A DNA stretch of 64,000 nt from Chrysogorgia sp. JL179-B06 (GCA_035772405.1 JAYKKM010000350.1:682001-746000), one strand, 5' to 3'; positions 22,491-32,937 are shown, counted from the first letter of the stretch. The notes: a model not told the origin generated them from the letters alone. A program made the numbers and translations.

Positions 22491-23588
22491 GCACCACCGT
22501 GCAATATCCTCTATATGTATTATATTGAAATTGATAAATATGATATAACTTCACATGTGAAGATAAAAATATTACTGCTCATTAAGATATAATTTTTATC
22601 TATATCTATATAACATATAATATTAGATAATTCCATCTCCCTCAGCGAGTCCACTTTATATGAGTCGGTACTTTCGAGAATTTTGAAAATACAAAATATA
22701 TTCAGACTGAAAGAGGACAAAACAAGCTCTATATATTATTCCGACAGGCAAAATTTACATATTCACATGAATATATTAAACGTTATTACTCATAACTTAC
22801 CTCTAACCTCAGTCCACGGAGCATCAATCATTCCTGCATGATTTTCGGGAAACGGAAGTTTAAAATGTAATAATACGGACTATGCTATTGCTTGTCTTCT
22901 CTCTTCGTCGAGTGTTTCCTCGCAATGTATACAGCTACTGTAAAACGTTGTTGGAATTCATCGTCATTTGGCGCAATTTTGCTGAGTCTGATATTTAACA
23001 TCGTCCCGGCCTGAATCAGGAGTGGTTTGCTTGATTTTTTGAATGGGGGGGAATCTGACCGTAGCTGACCGTCGCAAACGTCATGCGATTGTAGCCTTTT
23101 GATTGGTCTGCAACCCTTGACCGTCGCATACTTTACTAAAAATAGCATCTGCAACGGGTTATTTTTATCTGACCGTAGCGGAAATGGAGCATGTTGCTAT
23201 AGTCTCCAACCTTCAGAGAGCTTAGCAACGGGGCTGCCATACCCTGACTGATGTTACGCAAAACTAGAATATGGTCTACGAATAATTCAAGTAATCGAGT
23301 TATTTTGAATCAAAGCAAGACGGCATCTTCGGTCGACACGTAGCCGGCGTAACCCACGCGATGTGCGATGCAAAATAATAATAATAAGACGTATTAGGAG
23401 CATTATACAATAGTCTCAATGTACTACAAGTTATCGAATCATTTTGAATAACAAATTTGAAAAGCAAGATTGTCTGATGCAGATTACTGGCCAGCATTCT
23501 TATCTCGGAATGGCATAATTAGCATATTTAATTTGGAAAATCTGACCGTTGCAAATGCAACGGTTGCAACCCCCTGGATCCGCCCCTG

Positions 23589-24366
23589 CAACCACCTTAT
23601 GATCCTCTTTGCAATTAGCTCCAATCAATAAAAAAATTATCATTAGGACTTGCTACTCTTGAGCCAACATTTAAAAAACTTACCAACTAATACATCGACT
23701 CGTCCCACTTTCAAAAAGGTGCACCATCACCACCAATTGCTACTTTGAATGAACCTTTCCTCTCACCAAACCATACAAGTTTATCACTTTCCTTCCTAAA
23801 GGTATCTGTTTCAATATAAAACCTACTTAAGGCAAGTACTAGTTGTCTCCAGTTGTCTCCTGTAAGCACTGCACTGCACCTATTCATCATACCATTATCA
23901 TTAAGGCTTGTTGGACTGATCTTTCTTGATGTCGATGTATTCAGAGAAACTTCAAATGCAGTTCCACTGTTTGGAGTAATCTGTGGTTCAAGGCTTGAAA
24001 TCGATAATATGAAAGAAATCATTAAATGCATGTAAGATGTTTTGCCTAATGTTGAACAATAGTCTCAGAACAACAATGAAATAATTATCATATTAGCAGC
24101 ATATAAAAGTCTTCCTTGCACGTACAGTAAAATACTTCCAAAATCAACATTACAATAATATCAATACACATATTCAAATACTGTCAAAAATCTACTTCAT
24201 ACAACAGCTAACTATAAGTGACCTACATTTCTGTTCACACGATCTAGTTTTTCCACAGTGTAACAAATTATTTTGCTTTGGACTAGTATTTTTATCTAAC
24301 AGCAGCTCGTTGTATTCCAAGCTCACCAACAGGAAAACGATCTTTCTGGGACACCAACCTAGTCTT
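23589..24366 (-). other. 5' part of the interrupted gene and its flank
   Basis: Up to about 24060 this is coding remnant of the minus-strand gene described at 17405-24060, including a 10-bp tandem duplication (agttgtctcc at 23841-23860). From 24060 to 24366 I see no supported feature. Confidence 0.5.
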
Positions 24367-24683
24367 CACCTAGTTAATGTAGACAGTCTACATTGGTAAC
24401 ATGTAGCTGTTAATGTATGATGTCTACATTAACTCAACTCGCGCTAAAATAACGATAGTTAGTGGATGCGTTTAACAGTCAATTTCTAATCCCACATGCT
24501 TAGTCTCTCTCACTGGTCTATTAATCTAGCAACCCAAGTAGGGGAGTGGATGTCGTGGGGGATAGGGTTAGAAAAGTCGTTAGGATCTTTGTTGTTTTTG
24601 GGGTTAGCGGTTATTTGTTAATGTAGACATCATACATTCACAGCTATGTGTTACCAATGTAGACTGTCTACATTAACTAGGTG
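24367..24683. mobile_element. 317-bp MITE with 67-bp TIRs made of smaller palindromes
   Basis: The left arm (cacctagttaatgtagac...) and the complement of the right arm agree over about 67 bp with roughly 3-4 mismatches. Each arm itself contains two smaller palindromes: aatgtagacagtctacatt and one bounded by gttaatgta and tacattaac. The interior (about 24436-24615) is non-coding. The target duplication is not obvious because the arms merge with ctag sequence. Confidence 0.82.
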
Positions 24684-25051
24684 GAGACTGTGTTAGGGAC
24701 ACGTACTGAACCGTTCTTCTAGAAGCCCCTCTGTTTGGATCCCATGATGAAGATTATACAGGCATTGCGTTACATGGTGCAAATTTGACCATTTTTGTTA
24801 CAAAAGTTCAGCAAGTAAGAAAACGTTCTTTGCAAGTGCTCAATGGCAAGATGTACACATGCACATTGATTTTACCTCGTTGCATTTTTCAGTAAATCAA
24901 GTAAAGAATATATATTTTCCTCTGCGTTAGACCAACATATATACGTTTCTTCGATGTCTGTATTGTCAAATACAGCTTAGAAAAGCGTGGACAAGGAACA
25001 AAATTAAAGCATAAAACCAGCTGACCAATATATGAAAAGAAAGCTCAGAGA
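24684..25051. other. Gene-free stretch
   Basis: No supported feature. Leads into the inverted-repeat structure that begins at 25052. Confidence 0.6.
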
Positions 25052-25906
25052 TCGGCGATGCAATTTTCCCTTTCGTAAACGGTCGTTACCACCTCATCTC
25101 TCGAAATTCCTCGTGGTCCCAAGGTTCCCCGCATACTTTGTTTGGTGCAGTGACATGTTCGTCGTGAAATTCAAAATATGTAAATATTTAGTATATAGTA
25201 TACATGGCAGTATAACGTATATGTAGATACTTCCAAAAGGCAAACGACGTTATTCGGGATTTCGAAATATCAATCGCAACAACGTATACTGCGAGGTTTA
25301 AAAATATATTTGTGGACTGACAAAATATATTTGTCGACTCAACCTATTATATGCACATTGCATATATGGACCACCGTAATATACTGTATATAAATGTAGT
25401 TAAGCATTTCTGCATTTGCCATAGAACATTCGTAAAGTCACTTATTGGTCATACAGTAGATGCTTTTAAATAAGTGATAAAACGTGTTGTGCTGCATAGA
25501 CAGTGTATAAATACAAATCAAAATATATAAAAAGGTTGGTGTACTGCCGAAATAGCATGTAAATTGTCTAACATTTCGAGCGAAGGCCCTTCGTCAGAAA
25601 GTGAAATAATCACTCTGACGAAGGGCCGCTCGAAACGTTAGACAACTTACAAACTATTTCATATAGACTTGCTCCAAATCTGCTTCTTGATTGTTTCGGG
25701 TTTGTTTACATTTTTTTTTCAAAGAACTCGCCGTATAGATGCTTGTTCGCTTTTTAGATATAAATATTATGAAAGAACACGAAGAGCCACGAAATAAAGT
25801 GTGCGGGAACCTTGGGAACACCAGGAATTTCAGTCCACTTACCCAACATTCTATGAGAGCTGGGATGGTAACGACCGTTTACGAAAGGGAAAATTGCATC
25901 GGCGAT
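25052..25906. repeat. Large inverted repeat, arms 80-110 bp, enclosing about 660 bp
   Basis: The left arm (atcggcgatgcaattttccc through ggttccccgcatactt, 25052-25139) matches the complement of 25795-25906. The right arm carries about 20 extra bases in its middle. Near the loop centre lies the inverted hammerhead-like pair (25566-25643). The arrangement resembles two 5'-truncated copies of one element in tail-to-tail orientation. The encoded RRCNFPFRKRSLP on both arms has no family I recognise. Confidence 0.7.
25566..25643. ncRNA. Inverted pair of hammerhead-ribozyme-like motifs
   Basis: The right copy (plus, 25615-25643) reads ctgacgaagggcc then gctcgaaacgttagac. The left copy (25566-25597) is its complement and keeps 4 more bases in the middle (ctgacgaagggccttcgctc, then gaaatgttagac). 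CUGANGA...GAAA is the conserved hammerhead core, and gggc-cttc-gctc can pair as stem II in the left copy. Very short stem III versions of this core are known from Penelope-like retroelements, pieces of which also occur at 33 and 39.7 kb. The right copy has lost stem II bases and the left has GAAAU, so activity is doubtful. Confidence 0.35.
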
Positions 25907-26280
25907 TTTGTTTATGAGCAGGAAAATGGAATACTACGTCCTTCCTAACAAACCGCCAGCCAATTAACAAAGCAAGCCGTTCACGCATGAAATATGGCCG
26001 CGCTACTCGGGTCAAAAAGGAGTTGGGAACTAGTGACATTTTCGTTGCCCAATTTGCGAATTAATTTACAGTTGTGCAAAGGAATATGTAAAGCAAGTTC
26101 TACATGAAGGAATCATGATCCCAATTGACGAAGAGATTGACGACACAGTCACTGAAAACAAAAAAATTGACCTAGCACCAGAACCACCAAACCAACCCAT
26201 TTACCACCTTATAAGTGATATCCTGTAATGCAGAACCTAATTAATGACAAGTACATTACATTTAATTATTAATACTAGTA
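25907..26280 (+). other. Stretch with a possible retroelement tail
   Basis: On the plus strand 26070-26229 reads CAKEYVKQVLHEGIMIPIDE and then an acidic and proline-rich segment to a stop at 26227. It lies just upstream of a polypurine run and LTR-like sequence, so it may be the end of a retrotransposon reading frame. I cannot assign a domain. Confidence 0.3.
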
Positions 26281-26479
26281 AGGGAGAAATGTAGTATATT
26301 AATATAGTAATCTAGTTGCGTGATCAAAGCTGAGAGAGAACAGTGACAGCATGATCAGAGAGTTGATTGACTTGATCGAACTGTTACCGAAGACTAACGA
26401 GTAATATATCTAAGGTTGTAAACAAGTTCATGTTGTTCTTTATTAAACATAATATTCAAGTAGAAGTTCAGAATATTAC
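26281..26479 (+). mobile_element. Probable LTR retrotransposon 3' LTR with polypurine tract
   Basis: aagggagaaa (about 26280-26289) is a polypurine tract directly followed by tgtagtatattaatatag. The segment ends gaatattaca at about 26479, so it has TG...CA ends and is about 190 bp long. It contains an AT-rich TATA-like site and an AATAAA-like signal (ttattaaacataat). No partner LTR was found in the window. The gypsy integrase at 15.4 kb is too far away to be its mate. Confidence 0.45.
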
Positions 26480-27304
26480 ACTACTAATTTCTGGTCATGG
26501 TCCTGGGTGGCTTCTTCGTCGGTCTCACACATTCCATACACAACCATGTCGTCATGTACTGTTAGCAGCCCTTCAAGTCCCTCCACAGCTTGGTTTAGCT
26601 TCTTCTGGAAGATCTCTGACGTATACTGTCAGCCCGAATGGTAATCGTCAAGGGCGTCAATCCTGGGGGATGCGTCCCCCCCAGTTTTTGGAGTGGAGGA
26701 GACGAATATCTAATTATCCCCCCACTTTTTAACATGTTTAATGAAATTTTGTTTCTTGGTAATCTAAAAACCTAATGCCTAGTATGCTATTCATCCTGAA
26801 TTGTGGTTGGAACGAAGACATTTAATAAGATGAGGTCATGAAGTACAACGTATGACCTTTCTGTAGCCGCTGGGAGCAAATACTGACATCGCATATGTTA
26901 TGTAAATACTAAAAAAATATTCAAATTGAATTCAAATTTGTGTTGTAATTTTATAAACATTTACACAAAGGCACTATTGATCGTATTCACTTCCTGTTCT
27001 AACTGGCAAGCTGTGCTGCATGAGACAATAATTCGTTTTGCTAATCGATATAATCGTAAGTTACTAATTTAACGACTAAATTAAGATTTAAGGCTGGATA
27101 AATTTATTTTACCATTTTCAAAAGTTCAAATATAGTAAAATATTAAACCTAAACATTCCATTTTTGTAGTTTCTCGCCTGACACCATCTACACCAATTAA
27201 AAGTTGTAGACATAGCATTGCAAATGCAATCTAACCAAAGGATGTAGAGATAAGACTTACAATCATTCCCAAATGGCAAATACTGGCAATTTATAAAACG
27301 AACA
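26480..27304. other. Gene-free stretch with a GC-rich repeat scrap
   Basis: No gene recognised. Near 26645-26700 the words gtcaatcctgggggatgc and gtccccccc form a partial hairpin of the kind seen at ends of non-autonomous DNA transposons. Boundaries are not clear. Confidence 0.45.
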
Positions 27305-27743
27305 TGCCTCGAAAAAATGCCCCGAAACCTGCTAAACATGCCAAACTATCAGGAATCGGAAGATATTTTAAGGATCCACAGCAAGTTGAGCAAACCAGTA
27401 ACCCTCACAAGTCACACATCGTGTGATTCTGGTAACAATCAACCTTCTACGCCAATTGTAAATCAGCGGCAAAGTAACGTAATTCATGTCGACAATCCTC
27501 CCACTTCTTTGGCAGAGTTCGTAGAATATGACGAAGCGGAAAGCCAAGGGATATCTTATGCTGCTATATCTCGACCCTCGCTGCCCAACGAACAATGACC
27601 TTCCTCTGAAGCATCCGGCTCTAGCGATTTTCTTACAAGTAACAGATGCTCATCTGCAACAGTTTCGGCTTCGAGTCCATTGACTGCAAAATCGAACAAT
27701 TACCTTGCAATTACCTTGCAGTCACTGAGCCATATTTCCGTTT
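27305..27743 (+). pseudogene. Unrecognised exon-like frame, possibly N-terminus of a DNA-transposon protein
   Basis: ATG 27305 opens MPRKNAPKPAKHAKLSGIGR and a short lysine-rich segment, then stops at about 27425. The adjacent frame continues NVIHVDNPPTSLAEFVEYDE and further serine-rich text to a GTGAGC donor at about 27744. A basic start followed by low-complexity acidic and serine sequence is common at the N-terminus of hAT-type proteins, but no domain is visible. It contains an 11-bp tandem duplication (caattaccttg, 27697-27718). Confidence 0.3.
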
Positions 27744-28124
27744 GGTGAGCGTTAACAAGAAAAATTAAGTACACATAACTATTTTAGTCGTCTTATCTTG
27801 ACAAGAGAATACTTCCTCACTGAAGGCAGAACAGATCGTTCAAGCTTCACAGCGTTGACAAGTTCTGAACGGCGAAAGGTAGGGACTTTAATACACACCT
27901 TATAAAAACACTGTAATAATGCAGTGTTGGCCAACTTTAAAAGAAAAGACTTCGAAATCGTGAAAATATCCACTGAAAATATTCCGACAATCACGTTTGC
28001 CCTCAAACACTTGCCGTCGTGCAGTTGAAACAGTCCCATGGCAGTGGTGACGTTCATGAGTTCCAAACAGTGTATCCAAACAGTGTATCCGAATGCTTCT
28101 GTAAAAATTCTGAAGTATTAGAAA
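27744..28124. other. Stretch without a recognised gene
   Basis: A 95-codon open frame on the minus strand (28066-27779) has no recognisable motif. A 13-bp exact tandem duplication (ccaaacagtgtat) occupies 28063-28088. Confidence 0.4.
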
Positions 28125-28520
28125 TTAAATTTCTTCCAACTTTACGTCATTGGACATCCTAAATTTTGCTGAACAGCCCCACATAACTCGGCCGGAAGTA
28201 CTGGGCAAGAGTAGGAGTGCTGCCTGAAGGCAGCAATAACTTGCCATCATCCATATGTGGCCATGATTGCACATTGTCTGCCCAAGCTCCATCTGGTAAC
28301 ATGTTGGGGTAGCTCTTGATAGCACTTGCCGTTAATCGTCTTGAGTGTTTTTTTCAAAGATTTGCTCTTGGGTAAACATCTTCAGCAGTCCTAGTTAATA
28401 CGCTCCTAACGCCCTTGCCACAAGTTAAGCCTTTTTTCCACTCTGCCTTAAGCTACGAAGTGAAAGGAAATCCTTAAGCGACGCCACCATCGAGCCGACA
28501 AAATCGTCATATACCAGTGT
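28125..28520 (-). pseudogene. Fragment of a recurrent invertebrate repeat protein
   Basis: Minus-strand reading near 28320-28150 gives ASAIKSYPNMLPDGAWADNV then QSWPHMDDGKLLLPSGSTPT. I associate the pattern (A-IK-x-P-N ... W-DNV-x-x-WP-x-DDGK) with proteins encoded by repeats in cnidarians and sponges that also carry SWIM-type zinc fingers, but the zinc finger is not visible here. Frames change within 200 bp. Function unknown; probable remnant of a mobile element. Confidence 0.35.
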
Positions 28521-28739
28521 TTCCTCAGGTTGATTGGTAGCCATGATATGACCAAATAACACAAACATACAAGTGAGCAAGTAAAACATAGAAATTAGAC
28601 GATTCTTTCAAGTAAACAGCCGAAATATTCGCAGTGAATAACAGTTTGACAACAAGGGACAACATAGGACGCCATGTGTGGCCGTGTGCTTGCCCCCAAT
28701 GTTTTTGCACCAATTGGAAGATGGCGGAAAAAACCTTGA

Positions 28740-29410
28740 AAGGGTCTATTGTCAGGAGATGTCACAAGTAAAACTGAGAATAAAACAAATAAACATAAAC
28801 ATGTGTCTCCAGAGAAAGCAACAGGTACAGTACATGTAATAAAAATTACAAAATTATAATTATCTAGGTAAAATATTAGGTGACTTTCTCTGACGTCCAC
28901 ACTGGTCAACGAAACTACAAGAAATGAACCCGACAATGGGAAAAAGACCTATTGTTTGCCGAAGAACTGTTCCTACATATCTAAATTGTTTAGCAATCAT
29001 GAATATATAACTTAAATTCTACAATAATATTTACATGTAATAATGTTTTCCTAAAAGTCAATGTCAAAGATATTAAAATGCCAGAAACGTGGGAGACCAA
29101 AAGGATCAGAAATGACTGTAATTGGCCTTCCAAAGAAAAGAAGCAGACTTGATAGAAAAAGACCAACTATGTTTATCAATAAGTCTCCAACAGAGAAAGC
29201 ACAGTGAGTATTTTGACCTTATCAGAATTGACAGTGGAACAGTATTATAGCTTGTCACTAGTTTTTGTATTGATGGGAAGTAGCAATAAAACCAATAATG
29301 CTTCTCTAACACCAGGATTTGTATTAACAGTTTGCAATATCCAATTTTCACATCATTTTGGTGAAACCAAAGAATATCACTTTGTGAAATTATTTGCTAA
29401 AAATTCTTAA
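28740..29410 (+). repeat. Dispersed repeat copy A containing an AT-hook-like exon
   Basis: Two blocks (28745-28925 and about 29095-29410) match, in reverse complement, 41625-41815 and 41330-41605. The second block encodes KRGRPKGSEMTVIGLPKKR and FINKSPTEKA ending at a GTGAGT donor (about 29200); GRPKG flanked by basic residues is an AT-hook core. The first block ends GCAACAG|GTACAG, donor-like. It appears to be part of a spliced, repeat-encoded gene. The 165 bp between the blocks are absent from copy B. Confidence 0.6.
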
Positions 29411-30739
29411 CGTTTTCAAATACTTTAGTAACGAAGCAGAAATATATACAAAAACTGCAATAAATCGGTCAATAGTTGATTTTTGGCATAAAACACTTAA
29501 GTTTAGCCTGTAAAATTTTAAGGTATGCTTTTTAAAGGATGAATTTATGTTTATGGAAATGAGCAAAGGATATACTTTCAAGAACTAATTATTTTTTTAT
29601 TGTTAGATGTGTATTATAGCGTGTAAGTATATGTATTCAATGATGGAATGGGTGTCTAGTTTGTATAAACATACCTGATATGAAGAGCGCAAATCAGCAA
29701 TCATTTCTTAATGCTTAGATAAGATGGCAAAAATCATCCTTCTTGACCATGACAATACATAAAGCTAGCGGTTTCTTCCTTTTTTAATGCGTTAAACCAT
29801 TCAGAACCACGTCCGTCCAAACTACTTTGTTAGCGCATTATTTACATGTAGTTAGGCATGCTGATGTACGCTTCCGGAACCAATGACCGTGCGTAAAGTA
29901 TGGATTAGGCACAGTCTTAACAAGATTTGATTTAATTTTAGGCATGCTCTAGATCTGGTGGCACGGTCCGGTATTGCAGCCCATCAATTAGGCACCGTTT
30001 AGCATACTATTCATTACAGACCACCATCACGCAATGCATGGTCTGTCCAGAGTTTGTCAATTATAACTTTTCGGTACTCTCCAGGATGTCGACGATGCTT
30101 CCCTTTTTGTGTTCCTTGAATACCTCTTTCTACATTTTTATGTACAAGCAAACAATGACCCATGCTTCTTCAAAAACCACACAAAGGTAGAAATTAAATA
30201 GTTCATAATTTCCTTGCCACTCAACCACTGGCGTAAAATATGATTGCCATTGTCGCGTTTTTTTAGCCACATATAAACGTGTGTAAACAGTTCAATAGTT
30301 GAACCTAATTCAACTTTTTACGCAACCTTTACGTCTGGGTGGAAAACAGCCTTAAGAATATTTAGGGCGGTAAGCGACAGCAAAAGGAAGAAGGAAATTG
30401 GGTGACTGCTCAAGTTACACGTCTTTCAACAACATAAACGTCAGCAGATGGTGTCATTTCAAGGTCCACTTGATGTGTCAGGATACCACTTTAAAAGCGC
30501 ATGGCGTGCATGTAAACTTCAACCAGCGATAATTTTTTATTCTAAATTGGTTATCGTATTAATTCTATATCTCACATATTTAATTAGGGAATGTAATAAA
30601 TTAAAGTATTTTTCTTAACACTCATTGCAAGGTCGACATTTTAAAGATATTTTTTATTTTTAATTATGGTTGGTAAGAGGATTTTAATGTATTCTCTCTT
30701 AAACACGCTTAGGTTGTAATTCGAAATGAGTATGAGTTC
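29411..30739. other. Gene-free stretch
   Basis: No supported coding region or repeat structure over about 1.3 kb. Confidence 0.6.
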
Positions 30740-31406
30740 ATGGAGGGATCCTGCACCTCGAGATACCAGTCTGACAGTGTTAAATTAAATCGGCGTATAT
30801 TCTTCTACGAAGAAGACATCCAGCGCAACCGAAGAGATAGATATTTTAAGGAGATCAAGGGAAACCGGTCAATTCACTCCATACTGTTGACTGATGCTGG
30901 TTGTACTCTAAATTCTAGAAAACGTTCATGCCATTCTTATGCATGCTTGGAATGTGATTATGAAGCCTGCAAAAATTCCACTTATGTGAGCGACTGGGAA
31001 GACCAAGAACTGGAACGTAAAGGAGGGCATCAACGTACCACGGTAACCAGTAGTGATGTGTCCAATACCCTAGAAGCAGTCAAAGATCTAGCTACGAAAG
31101 ATGCCATTGTCGCTATTGCTTCTTGAGATAGGGGAGTTGAATACTACCTGCTTCAAGTAACGAGTAGTGATGAGCCGGAGGTACTGACCGCAGAGGAGGA
31201 TGACTGGGAGTGCATATCTTCTAGGGACAGAAATTATCCATGGATGGTTTCTCATTGCAAGTTCACCATACGAATATCGACGGAATATGGAGAAAAGAGC
31301 TATCGTTTATGCTGCAACCATAAGATATATTTGCCCGGAATTGTGTGCAACCGAATTAGAATTACCACATTACTGAAGAGTTGCATATGGATATTCTTGA
31401 GTCTTT
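30740..31406 (+). pseudogene. Conserved cysteine-containing repeat protein, one stop
   Basis: ATG 30740 gives a frame with NRRIFFYEEDIQRNRRDRYF, then KGNRSIHSILLTDAG, then CHSYACLECDYEACKNSTYV with closely spaced cysteines, and WEDQELERKGG. The same frame continues after a TGA (31124) through VEYYLLQVTSSDEPEVLTAE to about 31406. The stop is therefore the single interruption of a frame of about 220 codons. I recall similar C-rich text (a C-x-x-C-x5-C spacing) in cnidarian and mollusc repeat proteins, without a named domain. It may be a DNA-binding or integrase-associated module. Confidence 0.4.
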
Positions 31407-31827
31407 AAATCGATTTTAACTGCTGTACTGAAATAAAAGGAAAATTATAGTTGAAAATCAAGCAGTTTCAACAAAAATATTTATTTCCTATATCACTGCA
31501 GATATTTCACAATAACTATTATGTAACGATAACTGTATACTATATTATGTAAGTTCCAAATATATATTGATTACCTGGTTCTATTAATTTAATTTTTTTG
31601 TAATTTTGGCAATAAAGAAACAACAATAGTGTGCCTGATCATTTATAGGTAGTTCCATTTCATAACTAATACGTTTAATTACAGTTCATGAGGCTACTTA
31701 GTTCCTATTGGTTGAACAATACTTTCTTAGGTGACTGTTCATTGCTGTTATTGCATCACCCCATGTTTGGTTGGAATATATTAGCTCATAGTATCTTGAT
31801 TTTCGATAAAATGGCAGTATTTAACCC
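31407..31827. other. Gene-free stretch
   Basis: AT-rich, no supported feature. Confidence 0.6.
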
Positions 31828-32175
31828 TTAGGATTTTCGACCTTCTCCATAAACAGTACACTTCATACGCTCGTCGGATGTCGTAAACTCTTTCAAAAGT
31901 AAAACTGTAAAATAGCCATCTGTAGTATTTTTTTTCTCACGTTTGTCGAGAGCTTGAAGTTCTTCCATTGTTAATTCTTTTCCAAGAGATAATTGTGTTG
32001 AACTGGCCATGTAGCTTATAGGATTTGTGATGTGCGTAGGCATATTTTGTTGTAGAGAAAGAATTGCTGTAGCTGTTGTATTGGTTGGTGGATCAATAAA
32101 GCCATTCTTTTGCAAGCTATCAATTGTGCTATCTTGATTTTTCAAGACTGTATAAAGTCGGTTTTGTACTCGCAC
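31828..32175 (-). pseudogene. Possible BEN-like C-terminal fragment
   Basis: A minus-strand frame of 115 codons has LGKELTMEELQALDKREKKN then TTDGYFTVLLLKEFTTSDER and a short basic end (KCTVYGEGRKS). The helix-rich tail, with a DGYF-x-x-LLL-x-x-F core followed by E-R and a G-rich strand, is reminiscent of BEN domains. The similarity is weak. It lies 210 bp downstream of the minus-strand gene piece at 32386-32937 and may be from the same repeat. Confidence 0.28.
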
Positions 32176-32385
32176 GTATAAAACAATGATAAAAGATATA
32201 TTTATTAATCAACAACAAGCTGCTCCAAAACGTACAAAGAACGTTCTCGATTCCCCGCTGACCCCATTTACTGCGGACGTGGACTCCTGCTGTACACCGC
32301 TGGTCAGCATGACTGCTTACACATAAACACTACAGACTGTATCAATCTTCTGAGAAATCTGTAACATGACATCTTTCAAAGTCTT

Positions 32386-32937
32386 TCACTTGTTCATTAG
32401 TATTTCAGAATGATTGACATCATTCTTGATGTCAGCAAGCATGGGTTGGAGAACAGCATTATAACCATACTTCTTTACAAGCTTTGCATTTGCAATCCCC
32501 AAAAGCCTTACTGCACAATGTTTTGACTGCACTTTAGGGTGTAAATTTGCTAAAGTGTAGTAAAACATGTCTACCTTATGTCGACCTGCATGGCTTCCAA
32601 GGGGATTGCAAACTTCTACTGCATCATGATAAATGATTACTTGCAAGGCATCTGGTTTTTCCAGAAACAACCTGTCATTCCTGTACAGTTGACCATCACA
32701 TATGTCAAAATATACTCCAGCTTCACAGAAATTTGGCTCTTTGAGGACAAGTTTGGCAACTTCCTTGTTTGAAAAAAGTTGTGCTAAACTCTGGAGAAAT
32801 GGAACATACATTATTGTATCTTCTTTCTCTATAAGCATACTTTTGGTTTTCCTATTTACTTGGCAAGCTTTCTTACCAAGTACCACCTCTCTAGCTTCCA
32901 CATAATTAAGATGCTTCTTTACATAGGACATTTGCAA
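32386..32937 (-). pseudogene. Recurrent repeat-encoded protein fragment (AGRHKVDMFYYTL family)
   Basis: 183 codons on the minus strand include YVPFLQSLAQLFSNKEVAKL, VYFDICDGQLYRNDRLF, ALQVIIYHDAVEVCNPLGSH and HKVDMFYYTLANLHPKVQSK. I know this combination (D-I-C-D-G, then a Y-x-D-x-V-E-V-x-N-P-L-G strand) from many repeat-associated proteins of fish and cnidarians. Its conserved acidic residues suggest a nuclease-like fold, but no function is established to my knowledge. The frame is open for its whole length, while neighbouring exons are missing. The N-terminal type of the same family appears at 33317-34440 on the opposite strand. Confidence 0.5.

Larger units (their letters stand above)
20548..23552 (+). 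repeat. Subterminal TGACCGTNGC motif set (six copies)
   Basis: Exact copies of TGACCGT[T/A/C]GC start at 20548, 23056, 23066, 23118, 23170 and 23543, all in the same orientation. One lies 24 bp from the left terminus and five lie in the last 540 bp. Clusters of short words near both ends are typical of transposase-binding sites. I found none elsewhere in the element's 2.5 kb middle. Confidence 0.75.
20524..23588. mobile_element. 3065-bp CAGGGGCGGATCCAG element with 5-bp target duplication
   Basis: The left end is caggggcggatccagcc and the right end ggatccgcccctg. caacc is duplicated at 20519-20523 and 23589-23593. Excising the element with one caacc restores codon continuity in the interrupted gene, which confirms a 5-bp duplication. 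TIR identity is short (about 15 bp). No transposase is visible: the largest minus-strand frame (22885-23154, 89 codons) is unrecognised and probably incidental. The interior holds a minisatellite (21107-21520), a fold-back (22408-22490) and repeated TGACCGTNGC words near both ends. The ends are hAT-like. I recall hAT subgroups with 5-bp duplications, which would fit, but this needs a search. Confidence 0.82.
17405..24060 (-). pseudogene. Conserved repeat-encoded protein gene split by two transposons
   Basis: On the minus strand the gene reads from about 24031 (SLNDNGMMNRCSAVLTGDNW; then FKVAIGGDGAPF at 23711). It then continues across the 20524-23588 element into a short piece (20523-20469, ELYTNQLVKD), across the Harbinger into 18341-18010 (FELVPSDMKFTAFLNGELNN) and on to 17405. 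The last part carries GTGLGINTMQGKEAKYVQIA and RQRWFHVFRHDYISKVWLP, with paired cysteines near the end. Removing each insertion with one target copy joins the codons in frame. I recognise this protein from invertebrate repeats but know no name or function. Additional shifts near 23690 and 18000-18180 mean it was also decaying by point changes. Confidence 0.6.

Noticed and set aside
22885..23154. 89-codon minus-strand frame as a transposase or accessory gene
   Set aside because: No motif, arbitrary start and no splice support. It overlaps the TGACCGTNGC subterminal words.
20516..23596. Standard hAT 8-bp target duplication for the CAGGGGCGG element
   Set aside because: The 8 bases on each side do not match; only caacc (5 bp) is duplicated, and frame restoration supports 5 bp.
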